From the NCBI GenBank assembly GCA_038040245.1, contig JBBPIU010000035.1:1-27479 (forward strand): DNA of 27,479 nt, in the 5' to 3' direction. Source of the DNA: RBG-16-66-20 sp038040245 (lineage in GTDB: Bacteria > Pseudomonadota > Gammaproteobacteria > Burkholderiales > SG8-39). How positions within the stretch are numbered: position 1 is the stretch's first letter; each line of letters starts with the position of its first letter. A model generated the notes under the pieces. It was given only the letters and a program-made list of their open reading frames with translations. It had not been told where the DNA came from and did no database searches. Shown here in pieces: positions 15,734 through 23,143 of this stretch. The position numbers and the translations under genes were made by a program.

Positions 15734-17142
15734 TTACGTTCGCGCGGCCGCCGAACCCAGCCCGAATTGGCGCGCGAGGCGCTCGATGTTTTTCTCAAGG
15801 CCGAATTCGGCGCGCACCCGCAGGCGGCCGGCTTCGCCGATCGCGCGGNNNNNNNNNNNNNNNNNNNNNNNNNNNNNNNNNNNNNNNNNNNNNNNNNNNN
15901 NNNNNNNNNNNNNNNNNNNNNNNNNNNNNNNNNNNNNNNNNNNNNNNNCTCAAGGCCGAATTCGGCGCGCACCCGCAGGCGGCCGGCTTCGCCGATCGCG
16001 CGGCGGCGCGCGGGGTCGGCGATCAGCGCCTCCAGCGCGCGCGCGAACTCAGCAGGCGACTCGGGCGCGACCAGCAATCCGGTGCGGCCGTCCTCGACCA
16101 GCTCGGGAATTCCCGAGACGCTCGTCGCCACGCAGGCGAGCCCCTGGCTCTGCGCCTCGGCGAGCACATTGGGCAGGCCGTCGCGGTCGCCGTCGCGCGC
16201 CACGCGCGAAGCGAGCGCGAACAGGTCCGCGGCGCGGTACTCGGCAAGCAATTCGGCCTGGGTGCGCGCCCCGCGCCATTGCACGCGCGCGGCGATGCCG
16301 AGCGCGTTTGCGCGCCGCTGGAGTTGATCCTTGAGTGGACCGTCGCCGGCATGCACCAGCCGCCAATGCAGATTTCCCGGCAGCCGCGCCAGCGCCTCCA
16401 GCAGGACGTCGGTGCCTTTCTTCTCCACCAGGCGCCCGACCGACAGGATGACCACGGGATTTGCCGGGTCATTGCCGTTCCTTTCAGTGTTGCTTTTTTC
16501 CACGGCAGAAAAACGAGACAGGTCCAAGCCATGATAGACAAGTTCCACTCGACCCGGCGGCGCGAGCGCGGCAAGGTGCGCATGGTTCGTCGCCGTGCAG
16601 GTGACGAGCCATTCGCAGGAAGCCAGTTTTTCGCGTTTTTCCCAATCCGGCGTGGTCCAGATGTCCTTGGCATGCGCCGACCCTGTCCAGGCCAGCCCGC
16701 TGAGCAGCGCCGCGTAGCGCGTGACGGAGGCCGGCGTATGCAGGAAATGCGCATGCAGGCGCCCTACGTCCTGCGGCAGTTCATTTGCCAGCACCAGCGC
16801 CTGGCCGAAACGGCGCACGCGGTTCGGCGTGGGGTCGCGCAGTAAATCGCGCAGCCAGAGATTTCGGGTTTCTTTATATCTTGCATTTTTTCTTTCACGA
16901 AGCCAGGCACGAATGACCCGCAACGGCTCGAGAAGAAGGTACTCGGGCAAATACAAAATCGAAGCGCGGATTTGGTCGTGCACCGAGTGGCGGCGCGCAT
17001 CCGTCGGATGGCGCAGCGAGACGATCAGGATATCCAGGCCGCGGCGCTCGAGCGCGGCGATTTCCTGGGCGATGAACGTCTCCGAGAGCCTCGGATAACC
17101 TTTCAGAACGAAGGCGACGCGGCCCCGTGGCGGCCCGTTCAT
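15734..17142 (-). CDS. glycosyltransferase family 4 protein, interrupted by an assembly gap
   Basis: As written, the gene is split by 100 Ns. Removing the Ns and one of the two identical 55-base flanks (155 bases in all) leaves 1254 bases, exactly 418 codons, in one frame: ...RAEFGLEKNIERLARQFGLG... ending at TAA 15736-15734. The 417-residue protein starts MNGPPRGRVAFVLKGYPRLS (ATG 17142). GYPRLSETFIAQEI is typical of GT4 enzymes of exopolysaccharide clusters. The C-terminal half shows LVEKKGTDVLLEALARL, DGLPNVLAEAQSQG (the EX7E site with Asp first) and GIPELVEDGRTGLLV. It lies 25 bases after the stop of the previous glycosyltransferase. It is probably complete in the organism; only the assembly is broken. 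Confidence 0.88.
15794..16003. other. scaffold gap (100 Ns) with identical 55-base flanks
   Basis: Bases 15849-15948 are exactly 100 Ns. The 55 bases before them (15794-15848) and after them (15949-16003) are identical, from CTCAAGGCCGAATTC to GATCGCGCGG. This is what a scaffolder leaves when two contigs ending in the same k-mer (k = 55) are joined by read pairs without merging the overlap. The gap length is nominal and no sequence is likely to be missing. Confidence 0.93.
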
Positions 17143-17167
17143 CGCTGGCGGGACGCTGGCCGTTGCG

Positions 17168-18394
17168 CTAGGCGCTGCGCGGCAGCGTCTGCGGCACCTC
17201 GACCTCGGCCGCCGACTCGAGCCAGGGCGCCACCAGCCGGTTGACGTTGTCCAGCCCATCGAGCAGGCCGGGCACCACGATCTCGGAGGGCCGGTTCTGG
17301 CTCGGCAGGCGGCGCAGCGCCGAAGCCATCACCGCGGGATCGTAGCGGCCGTCGTCGGCGACCATCGAAACGAGACCCAGCTTGGCGGCGCGCGAGATGC
17401 GGATGTACTGCTCCAGACGCGGCTCGGTGCGCGGCACGATAAGCGCGCGCTTGTCCAGCGACAGCACTTCGCAGAAGGTGTTGTAGCCGCCCATCGCCAC
17501 CACGCCGGCGGCGCGCGTCATCAGCGCTTCGAGATGGCTGTGGAAAGTGATCACGTCGACGCGCTTCAAGCGCGCGGCGCGGTCCATGAATTCCGCCTGG
17601 CGCTCGGGCTGCATGAAAGGCCCCAGCACCAGCAGCGCCGGATAGGGCAGCAGCGGGTCGTGTTCATAGGCCCGCAGCACCCACTCGATCAGCGCCTCGC
17701 CATCCCCGCCGCCGCCGGTGGTGACCAGCAGGTAGGGCCGGTTGGTGATCTCCGGCAGCCGCGGCGGCGCGCCGTGCGTCGGCACTTCGCGGTGCAGATA
17801 TCCCGTATAGATCATCTTCTGGCGCACCGATATCGGCAGCGACACGCCCTCGAGCGGATCGCAGATCTGCGGCAGGCCGTAGACCCAGATTTCGTCGTAC
17901 AGCTCGCGCAACGCGGGCAATACATTCTTGCGCTGCCACTCGGGTTCGAGCAGGCGCGGCTCGTCCAGCACGTCGCGCAGGCCGAGAATCAGCCGGGTGC
18001 CGCGCGGCTTGAGCAACTCGAGCGTCTCCAGCACCTCGCCGCGCAGGCCCATCGGCTCCTTGTCGACGATGAACAGGTCCGGCTCGAACATTTCCGCGGT
18101 ATGGCGGATGATCGAGCCGCGCAGCTTGAGCATCTGCTCGATGTCGAGGTGCAGGTTGAGCGAGGTGTACTCGCCGCTGCGCAGCTTGATCACCCCCGGA
18201 ACGCGCACGAAATCGACGCGGGCGCGGAAGTCGAACGAGCCGATGATCGGCGACCCGGAGAGGATCAGGACCGAGACCTGCTTGAACTTCTCCACCAGCG
18301 AATGGGCGATCGTGCGGCAGCGGCGCAGATGGCCCAGGCCCATCGTGTCGTGGCTGTAAATCAGGATGCGCCGATCGGCGCGCTTGAGATCCAT
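17168..18394 (-). CDS. predicted glycosyltransferase, COG4671-like
   Basis: The 408-residue protein resembles the predicted GT-B glycosyltransferases of COG4671. Near its N-terminus ILIYSHDTMGLGHLRRC (about 10-26) is the acceptor-side loop. VTTGGGGDG (about 225-233) and AMGGYNTFCEVLSLDKRALI with PRTEPRLEQ (about 300-335) form the nucleotide-sugar site. ATG 18394 is preferred to the upstream frame opening at 18448 because AGGAG lies seven bases before it and MDLKRADRR leads directly into the first strand. It is the first gene of the ten-gene minus-strand unit, just downstream of a promoter candidate at 18488-18461. It is distantly similar in layout to the enzyme at 13350-14552, so the operon holds two MurG-like and two GT4 transferases. 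Confidence 0.87.
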   Translation of the reverse strand: MDLKRADRRILIYSHDTMGLGHLRRCRTIAHSLVEKFKQVSVLILSGSPIIGSFDFRARVDFVRVPGVIKLRSGEYTSLNLHLDIEQMLKLRGSIIRHTAEMFEPDLFIVDKEPMGLRGEVLETLELLKPRGTRLILGLRDVLDEPRLLEPEWQRKNVLPALRELYDEIWVYGLPQICDPLEGVSLPISVRQKMIYTGYLHREVPTHGAPPRLPEITNRPYLLVTTGGGGDGEALIEWVLRAYEHDPLLPYPALLVLGPFMQPERQAEFMDRAARLKRVDVITFHSHLEALMTRAAGVVAMGGYNTFCEVLSLDKRALIVPRTEPRLEQYIRISRAAKLGLVSMVADDGRYDPAVMASALRRLPSQNRPSEIVVPGLLDGLDNVNRLVAPWLESAAEVEVPQTLPRSA

Positions 18395-18460
18395 GTTCGC
18401 GCTCCTGGATTCCCGGCCGCTCCGCTCTTCTCGGTTTGGCGATTGCACCGGAAAGCGGGC

Positions 18461-18488
18461 ATTCTATCTCCCATCTGGTGCTTGACCA
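18461..18488 (-). promoter_or_regulatory. promoter candidate for the glycosyltransferase/ABC operon
   Basis: On the minus strand TGGTCA (18488-18483) and TAGAAT (18466-18461) are separated by 16 bases. The -10 matches consensus at five of six positions and the -35 at four of six. It would start transcription about 60 bases before ATG 18394. Confidence 0.4.
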
Positions 18489-18510
18489 GCCTGCGGCAGG
18501 GGACTAGATT
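18482..18510 (+). promoter_or_regulatory. sigma-70 promoter candidate for the PA2779-type gene
   Basis: TTGACC (18482-18487) and TAGATT (18505-18510) have an ideal 17-base spacer, giving a start near 18517 and a leader of about 78 bases before ATG 18595. Its -35 overlaps that of the divergent promoter on the other strand. Confidence 0.5.
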
Positions 18511-18594
18511 GCAGGTGGCCCGGAGCACAATGCTGGCGGTGGAAGTGTGCAGGGCAATGCGCAAGGTCCTATTAATCAACAGGAAAGGGTTCCG

Positions 18595-18951
18595 ATGAGC
18601 ACGTCTTTCGTTCGCCTTATCAGCCGTCTATTGATCGTCTGCCTGATCGGCTTGCCGTTCCAGGTCAACGCCGGAATGATCGGCACCGACGAAGTCGTAT
18701 CCGCAGCGCAGGCGCAAGTCGCGCGCGCGACCGTTCTCAGCCAGATCAGCCGGGCCGACGTCGCCGGTCAACTGCAATCGCTCGGCCTCACGGCGCAGGC
18801 TGCCACGGACCGCGTGGCGGCGCTCACCGACACCGAAGTCGCCAAGCTCGCGGGCCAGATCGAGAGCCTGCCGGCCGGCGCCGACGCCGGCAGCCTGCTG
18901 CTGCTGATCCTGGTCGGGGTGCTGATCTGGTGGCTAGTCGTCAGGAAGTAA
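18595..18951 (+). CDS. PA2779-family small membrane protein
   Basis: The 118-residue protein starts with a hydrophobic signal (about residues 5-26, ending VNA before GMIGTDE), continues with a helical middle region, and ends in one transmembrane helix (LLLLILVGVLIWWLVV) and a short basic tail. The middle segment DRVAALTDTEVAKLAGQIES and the partner gene downstream match the PA2779 family, which has no assigned biochemical function. The ATG has a very good ribosome-binding site, AGGAAAGGG, five bases upstream; the in-frame GTG at 18547 is therefore unlikely. A promoter candidate lies at 18482-18510 and an intrinsic terminator follows at 18977, so it can be transcribed alone at a high level. 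Confidence 0.85.
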   Translation: MSTSFVRLISRLLIVCLIGLPFQVNAGMIGTDEVVSAAQAQVARATVLSQISRADVAGQLQSLGLTAQAATDRVAALTDTEVAKLAGQIESLPAGADAGSLLLLILVGVLIWWLVVRK

Positions 18952-19937
18952 TTCCGGCAGCGCGCCGCGCCGCTGGAAAAGCCCGCGTCCGCGCGGGCTT
19001 TTTTTTAGCGGCGCTGGCGGCGCTGTGCTGCCTGGGCGGCTGCATCTCGCTGCCGCAGAGCGAAGCGCTGCGCGCGAGCCCGCCGGCAGGCCTGCCGCCG
19101 CGCGTCGAGCTGACGCAGGTGCCGTTCCACCTGCAGGACGATTTCCTCTGCGGCCCGGCCTCGCTGGCGATGGTATTCAACGCCGCGGGGGTTTCCTCCG
19201 CAAGCGTCGAGTCGCTGACGCCGATGGTGTACCTGCCCGGACGGCAGGGCAGTCTGCAGGCAGAGATGCTCGGCGCGACGCGACGCACGGGCCTGGTCGC
19301 CTATACGCTCGCCCCGCAACTCGAAGACGTGCTGCGTGAAGTCGCCGCAGGCACGCCGGTGGTGGTGCTGCTCAATCTCGCGCTCAAGCTGGTGCCCGTC
19401 TGGCATTACGCGGTGATCGTGGGGTACGACCTGGAGAAACGCGAGGTCATCGTGCGTTCGGCAAAAAGGGCGCGCGACGAGTGGAGCTTCGGATTTCTGG
19501 AATTCTTCTGGCAGGAAAGCGGCTACTGGTCGATGCTCGCGCTGGCGCCGGGCCGCGTGCCGGCAACCGCCCGCGAGGCCGACTTCGCGGCAGCGGTCGC
19601 GGCGCTGGAGCAGGCCGGGCGCCGCCTCGAAGCACGCGAATCCTACCGGGCGCTGCTCGCGCGCTGGCCGGACAACCTGGTCGGCCTGATCGGCCTGGGC
19701 AATGTGGAATACACCCTGCAGGACATGGCCGCCGCCGAGCGGGCCTTCCGCCGGGCGAGCGAGGCGCACCCGCAGTCGGCGATAGCGTTCAACAACCTCG
19801 CCCATGTGCTGGCCGTGCTCGGCCGGCTCGCGGACGCGGAAAGCGCGGCGCGCAGCGCGGTGGCGCTGGAGGGCCCGGCGCTGCCGGAAGCACGCAAGAC
19901 GCTCGAGGCGATCCTCGCGCGGCGCCACCCGCCTTGA
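18930..19937 (+). CDS. PA2778-family lipoprotein: C39-like cysteine peptidase fold with TPR repeats
   Basis: A 335-residue lipoprotein: a basic start, a hydrophobic run and lipobox LGGC (C38). Residues about 60-195 form a C39-like papain-type domain with Q69 and C74 in HLQDDFLCGPASLAM and H159 in VWHYAVIVGYD. Residues about 205-320 hold TPR-like helices (AAERAFRRASEAHPQS, AIAFNNLAHVLAVLGRLADA). It pairs with the PA2779-type gene just upstream, as in the PA2778/PA2779 families. It may process or bind a partner at the membrane. The only start that supplies the whole signal peptide is GTG 18930, which overlaps the upstream gene by 22 bases. An intrinsic terminator lies inside codons about 17-26, so expression probably needs readthrough. 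Confidence 0.85.
   Translation: MASRQEVIPAARRAAGKARVRAGFFLAALAALCCLGGCISLPQSEALRASPPAGLPPRVELTQVPFHLQDDFLCGPASLAMVFNAAGVSSASVESLTPMVYLPGRQGSLQAEMLGATRRTGLVAYTLAPQLEDVLREVAAGTPVVVLLNLALKLVPVWHYAVIVGYDLEKREVIVRSAKRARDEWSFGFLEFFWQESGYWSMLALAPGRVPATAREADFAAAVAALEQAGRRLEARESYRALLARWPDNLVGLIGLGNVEYTLQDMAAAERAFRRASEAHPQSAIAFNNLAHVLAVLGRLADAESAARSAVALEGPALPEARKTLEAILARRHPP
18977..19006 (+). terminator. strong intrinsic terminator inside the start of the PA2778-type gene
   Basis: AAAAGCCCGCG (18977-18987) pairs perfectly with CGCGGGCTTTT (18992-19002) across the 4-base loop TCCG, and eight Ts run from 18999 to 19006. It lies 25 bases after the stop of the PA2779-type gene but within the signal-peptide codons of the next gene. 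Confidence 0.85.
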
Positions 19938-19975
19938 GCACCCGCCTTGCGCACCTTCACGGCCTTGAGCTCCCC

Positions 19976-21133
19976 TTAAGCCTTGAGTTCCTCCAGGCGC
20001 CGCCGCGCCGCGACGCGCACCGTATCTTTCAGATCCGGGTGCGCGTCCATGAAGCTCTCGAAATCGTCCTTGTGCAGCACCAGCAGCTTGCAGGCCGACA
20101 GCGCGGTGACGGTCGCGGTGCGGGTCCGGTCCGCGATCAGCGCGATCTCGCCGAAGAAATCACCTGCGACCAGCCGCCCCTTGGGCGCGCTGGTCTCCTG
20201 ATCGACCTCGACCTCGCCCGACACGATGAAGTACATCGAGTCGGCCTGGTCGCCCTTGCGGATCAGGCGCTCGCCGCGCTCGGCCCGCCGCGCGCGCAGC
20301 ACGCTGGCCACCGCCGCGATGCGCGCCGCATCCAGCGTGCGGAACAGCGGCACCTTGGCCACCAGGTTCCAGGTGTCGACGAACTCGCGCCGGCGCGCCG
20401 CCTCGATGAAGGCCGAGGCAATGATGCCCACCGGGATCGCGAACATGCACAGGCCCATCACCGCGGTGAGCCCGCCCGCGATCTTCCCCCACAAGGTCAC
20501 CGGCGTGACATCGCCGTAACCCACGGTAGTGAGCGTCACGATGCCCCACCACATCGCCTCGGGAATGCTGCCGTACTTGTCGGGCTGCGCCTCGCGCTCG
20601 AAGTAGTAAACCAGGCTTGACTGGAACACGAGCAGCGCCAGCATCAGCACCGCGGCGCTCCCCAGCACGCGCCGTTCGCTGTAGACCGCCTCGACCATGA
20701 ACTGGAATGCCGCCGTGTGGCGCAGCAGCTTGAAGATCGGCACGATGTCGAGCCAGTCGAGGTTCAGCCCGACATGCGGCGCAAGCGCGAACGGGATGGC
20801 GGCGACGAGATCCACCAGCCCGGGCAGCGATAAAACGTAATGCAGGCGTTCGCGCGCGGCGCCGGCCGCACCGGGATTCTCCGGCGCGATCCAGACGCGC
20901 AGGAGGTATTCGATTGCGAACCCGACGGTGGTGACAAGCAGGATGACATCGAGCAGGTTGCCGTGCGCCCGCCCGATCTGCGGCACGGATTTCAGGACCG
21001 CCGTGGTAACGCTGATGACGATCAGCAGCACCAGCCCCGCGCGTATCGCCTGCCCGCCGGAGCCGCCTTCCTCCCGCGTGAGGAGATGGTGCGCCCTCGC
21101 GCGCAGGGTTTCGCTTCGTGCGGCGTCGCTCAT
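19976..21133 (-). CDS. cyclic nucleotide-gated potassium channel (MloK1-like)
   Basis: The 385-residue protein has six predicted transmembrane helices (about residues 30-240) with a K+ selectivity filter TTVGYGD (202-208) between the last two. A C-terminal cyclic nucleotide-binding domain (about 265-375) keeps its phosphate-binding residues E329 (FFGEIAL) and R338 (RTRTATV). The fourth helix has few basic residues (IFKLLRHTAAF), so weak or no voltage sensing is expected, as in MloK1. It should conduct K+ across the inner membrane when cAMP or cGMP binds. ATG 21133 is used because upstream codons to 21184 run into the divergent mltA start. The gene converges with the PA2778-type gene and diverges from mltA by 42 bases. 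A cyclase that could feed it is encoded at 73-1236. Confidence 0.92.
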   Translation of the reverse strand: MSDAARSETLRARAHHLLTREEGGSGGQAIRAGLVLLIVISVTTAVLKSVPQIGRAHGNLLDVILLVTTVGFAIEYLLRVWIAPENPGAAGAARERLHYVLSLPGLVDLVAAIPFALAPHVGLNLDWLDIVPIFKLLRHTAAFQFMVEAVYSERRVLGSAAVLMLALLVFQSSLVYYFEREAQPDKYGSIPEAMWWGIVTLTTVGYGDVTPVTLWGKIAGGLTAVMGLCMFAIPVGIIASAFIEAARRREFVDTWNLVAKVPLFRTLDAARIAAVASVLRARRAERGERLIRKGDQADSMYFIVSGEVEVDQETSAPKGRLVAGDFFGEIALIADRTRTATVTALSACKLLVLHKDDFESFMDAHPDLKDTVRVAARRRLEELKA

Positions 21134-21175
21134 ATTAGAATCAACAGCGCAAGGGCCACGCCCATTTCGAGATAG

Positions 21176-22396
21176 ATGACCCACATCCTCCGCACCTTTG
21201 CGTTGCCTGCAGCCGCGATTCTAGTCTTTGCCGGCTGTGCCGAGCTGCCGCAACTGGTCGCCCCGGCCGCCCCTGCCTGCCCGGCCTGCGCCGAATGTCA
21301 GCAATGCCCGGCGCCGGCGCGTCCCGCCGAGGCGCGCTACCAGCAGACCCCGTTCGCGGCGATTCCCGGCTGGCCGACTGCGTTGTTCGCGCCGGGCGTT
21401 CGCGCCTTCGCCGCGGGTTGCCCGCGCATCGCCCAGTCCCATCCTCTGCGCCGTGCCTGCGACAAGGTGCTTGCAGCCCCGCCGGGTGACGAGCGTGCCG
21501 CGCGGCAATTCATCGAAGAATCGTTTTCCGCCTGGGCGGTCGGATCCGCCGAAGGAACGGCCGAGGGGCTGATCACGGGCTATTACGAACCCGTCCTGCC
21601 GGGCAGCCGCACGCGCACCGACCGCTTCCGGCATCCGGTGTACGGCCTGCCCGAGGATCTGGTGGCAGTGGATCTGGAAAGCGTGAATCCGGAACTCAAG
21701 GGGCTGCGCCTGCGCGGGCGAGTCGAAGGCAATCGCCTGGTCCCCTATTGGACGCGCGCCGAAATTGAAAGCACAAACCCGTTTCGCGCGCCGGTGCTGG
21801 CGTGGGTCGAGGATCCGGTGGAGCTGTTCTTTCTCCAGATTCAGGGCTCGGGCCGGATCGAACTGGCTTCGGGCGGCCGCCTGCACCTGGGCTATGCCGA
21901 CCAGAACGGCCATCCCTACCGTTCGATGGGCCGATACCTGATTCAACGCGGCGAGCTTGCTTTGGAGCAGACCTCGATGCAGGGCATCAAGACCTGGGCC
22001 GCCGCGAATCCGCGCAAGCTGCGCGAGGCGCTGGATTTCAACCCGAGCTATGTTTTCTTTCGCGAGCTGCCGCCGACAGAGGCAACGCCGGGCGTCGCGG
22101 ATGGGCCGGTCGGTTCACTGGGCGCGCCGCTTAGCGCGGGCTACAGCCTCGCGATCGATCCGCGCTCGGTGCCGCTGGGCGCACCGGTGTTCCTGGCCAC
22201 CACCATGCCGCTTTCCTCGCAGCCGCTGCACCGCCTGATGGCCGCGCAGGATACGGGCGGCGCCATCCGCGGCGCGGTGCGCGCGGACTTTTTTTGGGGA
22301 ACCGGAAACGAGGCCGGCACGCTTGCCGGGCGCATGCGCCAGCAGGGCCGGATGTGGATCTTGTGGCCGCGCGGAGAATTGTTGCCGAAACCCTAG
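21176..22396 (+). CDS. mltA: membrane-bound lytic murein transglycosylase A
   Basis: The 406-residue lipoprotein cleaves peptidoglycan glycan strands with formation of 1,6-anhydro ends. A signal ends in FAGC (C21; Phe at -3 is slightly unusual for a lipobox). A cysteine-rich linker (CPACAECQQC, about 35-44) follows; it is uncommon and may be oxidised in the periplasm. The MltA domain begins near residue 110 (GLITGYYEPVLPGSR) and includes FFLQIQGSGRIEL. The C-terminal 3D domain carries the catalytic aspartate in AAQDTGGAIRGAVRADFFWG. Start ATG 21176 has a poor ribosome-binding site; a -10-like TAGAAT lies at 21136-21141. It diverges from the potassium channel gene and converges with dsbC, one base apart. 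Confidence 0.95.
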   Translation: MTHILRTFALPAAAILVFAGCAELPQLVAPAAPACPACAECQQCPAPARPAEARYQQTPFAAIPGWPTALFAPGVRAFAAGCPRIAQSHPLRRACDKVLAAPPGDERAARQFIEESFSAWAVGSAEGTAEGLITGYYEPVLPGSRTRTDRFRHPVYGLPEDLVAVDLESVNPELKGLRLRGRVEGNRLVPYWTRAEIESTNPFRAPVLAWVEDPVELFFLQIQGSGRIELASGGRLHLGYADQNGHPYRSMGRYLIQRGELALEQTSMQGIKTWAAANPRKLREALDFNPSYVFFRELPPTEATPGVADGPVGSLGAPLSAGYSLAIDPRSVPLGAPVFLATTMPLSSQPLHRLMAAQDTGGAIRGAVRADFFWGTGNEAGTLAGRMRQQGRMWILWPRGELLPKP

Positions 22397-22397
22397 C

Positions 22398-23138
22398 TCA
22401 GTTCTTCTTCACAGGCTGGCGCGCGATCTCGTCCAGCTTCGCGCGCAGCTGGCCGAGCGGCATGCCGCCGCCTGCGCGCTCGCCATTGGCGAAGAACAGC
22501 GTCGGCGTGCCGGTGACGCGCAGCGAGCGGCCCAGTTCGAGCACTTTGTCCACCGGGTTGGCGCAGTTCGCGCCGGCGGTGGGAACCTTCGCCTTGTCGC
22601 CTGCCGCAAGATCCAGCCACGCCTTGGCGCGGTCCTTGGAACACCACACCGCCCGCGAGTGATCGGCGGCATCGGGACGGATCACGGGATACATGAACAC
22701 GTACACGGTGATGTCGTCCAGCTGCAGCAACGCCTGCTCCAGCCGCCGGCAGTAGGGGCAATAGGGGTCGGTAAACATCGCCAGCGCGCGCTTGCCGTTG
22801 CCGCGCTGGACCTTGACCGCGAGGTCCAGCGGCAGGGAGTTGAATTCGATCGCCGTGAGTTTCTGCAGCCGCTCCTCGGTGAGATCGCGGTCGCTCCTGG
22901 CATCGATCAGGTGGCCGGTGAAGAAGTAGGTGCCCTGCGCGTCGGAGTAGACGATCTGGGGGCCATCACGCGACTGAAAGCGGACCTCGAATACCCCGGG
23001 TATCGGCGTCGCCTGCACCCCATCCACCTTGACCCCGCCCAGCTTGGTCTCGATCGCCTGGCGGATCCGCGCCTCATCGGCGAGCGCCGGTAGAGAGAAC
23101 AATACGGCGGCAACAACAAGAAAAATTTTCCGCATCAT
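22398..23138 (-). CDS. dsbC: thiol:disulfide interchange protein DsbC
   Basis: A 246-residue periplasmic disulfide isomerase. Signal peptide residues 1-20 end in SLPALA. The N-terminal dimerisation domain (about 21-85) leads to a thioredoxin-fold domain with the active site C127-P-Y-C130 in FTDPYCPYCRRLE, a cis-proline in VTGTPTLFF, and a second cysteine pair (VWCSKD and GANCANP) as in other DsbC proteins. E. coli DsbC has CGYC; CPYC here may shift its redox potential. Two consecutive ATGs exist (23138 and 23135). The gene starts five bases after the stop of the flavin hydroxylase gene on the same strand, so the pair is co-transcribed. It would reshuffle wrong disulfides in exported proteins. 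Confidence 0.95.
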   Translation of the reverse strand: MMRKIFLVVAAVLFSLPALADEARIRQAIETKLGGVKVDGVQATPIPGVFEVRFQSRDGPQIVYSDAQGTYFFTGHLIDARSDRDLTEERLQKLTAIEFNSLPLDLAVKVQRGNGKRALAMFTDPYCPYCRRLEQALLQLDDITVYVFMYPVIRPDAADHSRAVWCSKDRAKAWLDLAAGDKAKVPTAGANCANPVDKVLELGRSLRVTGTPTLFFANGERAGGGMPLGQLRAKLDEIARQPVKKN

Positions 23139-23143
23139 CGGTT

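Noticed and set aside
14554..17259. A 901-residue open frame joining two glycosyltransferases across the Ns
   Set aside because: It depends on reading through Ns in a shifted frame and past the true TAA at 15736-15734; the duplicated flanks show the gap is artificial and the genes are separate.
19920..19978. Short direct repeats (ACCCGCCTTG twice) between the converging PA2778-type and channel genes
   Set aside because: They are too short and imperfect to support a mobile element or a terminator call.
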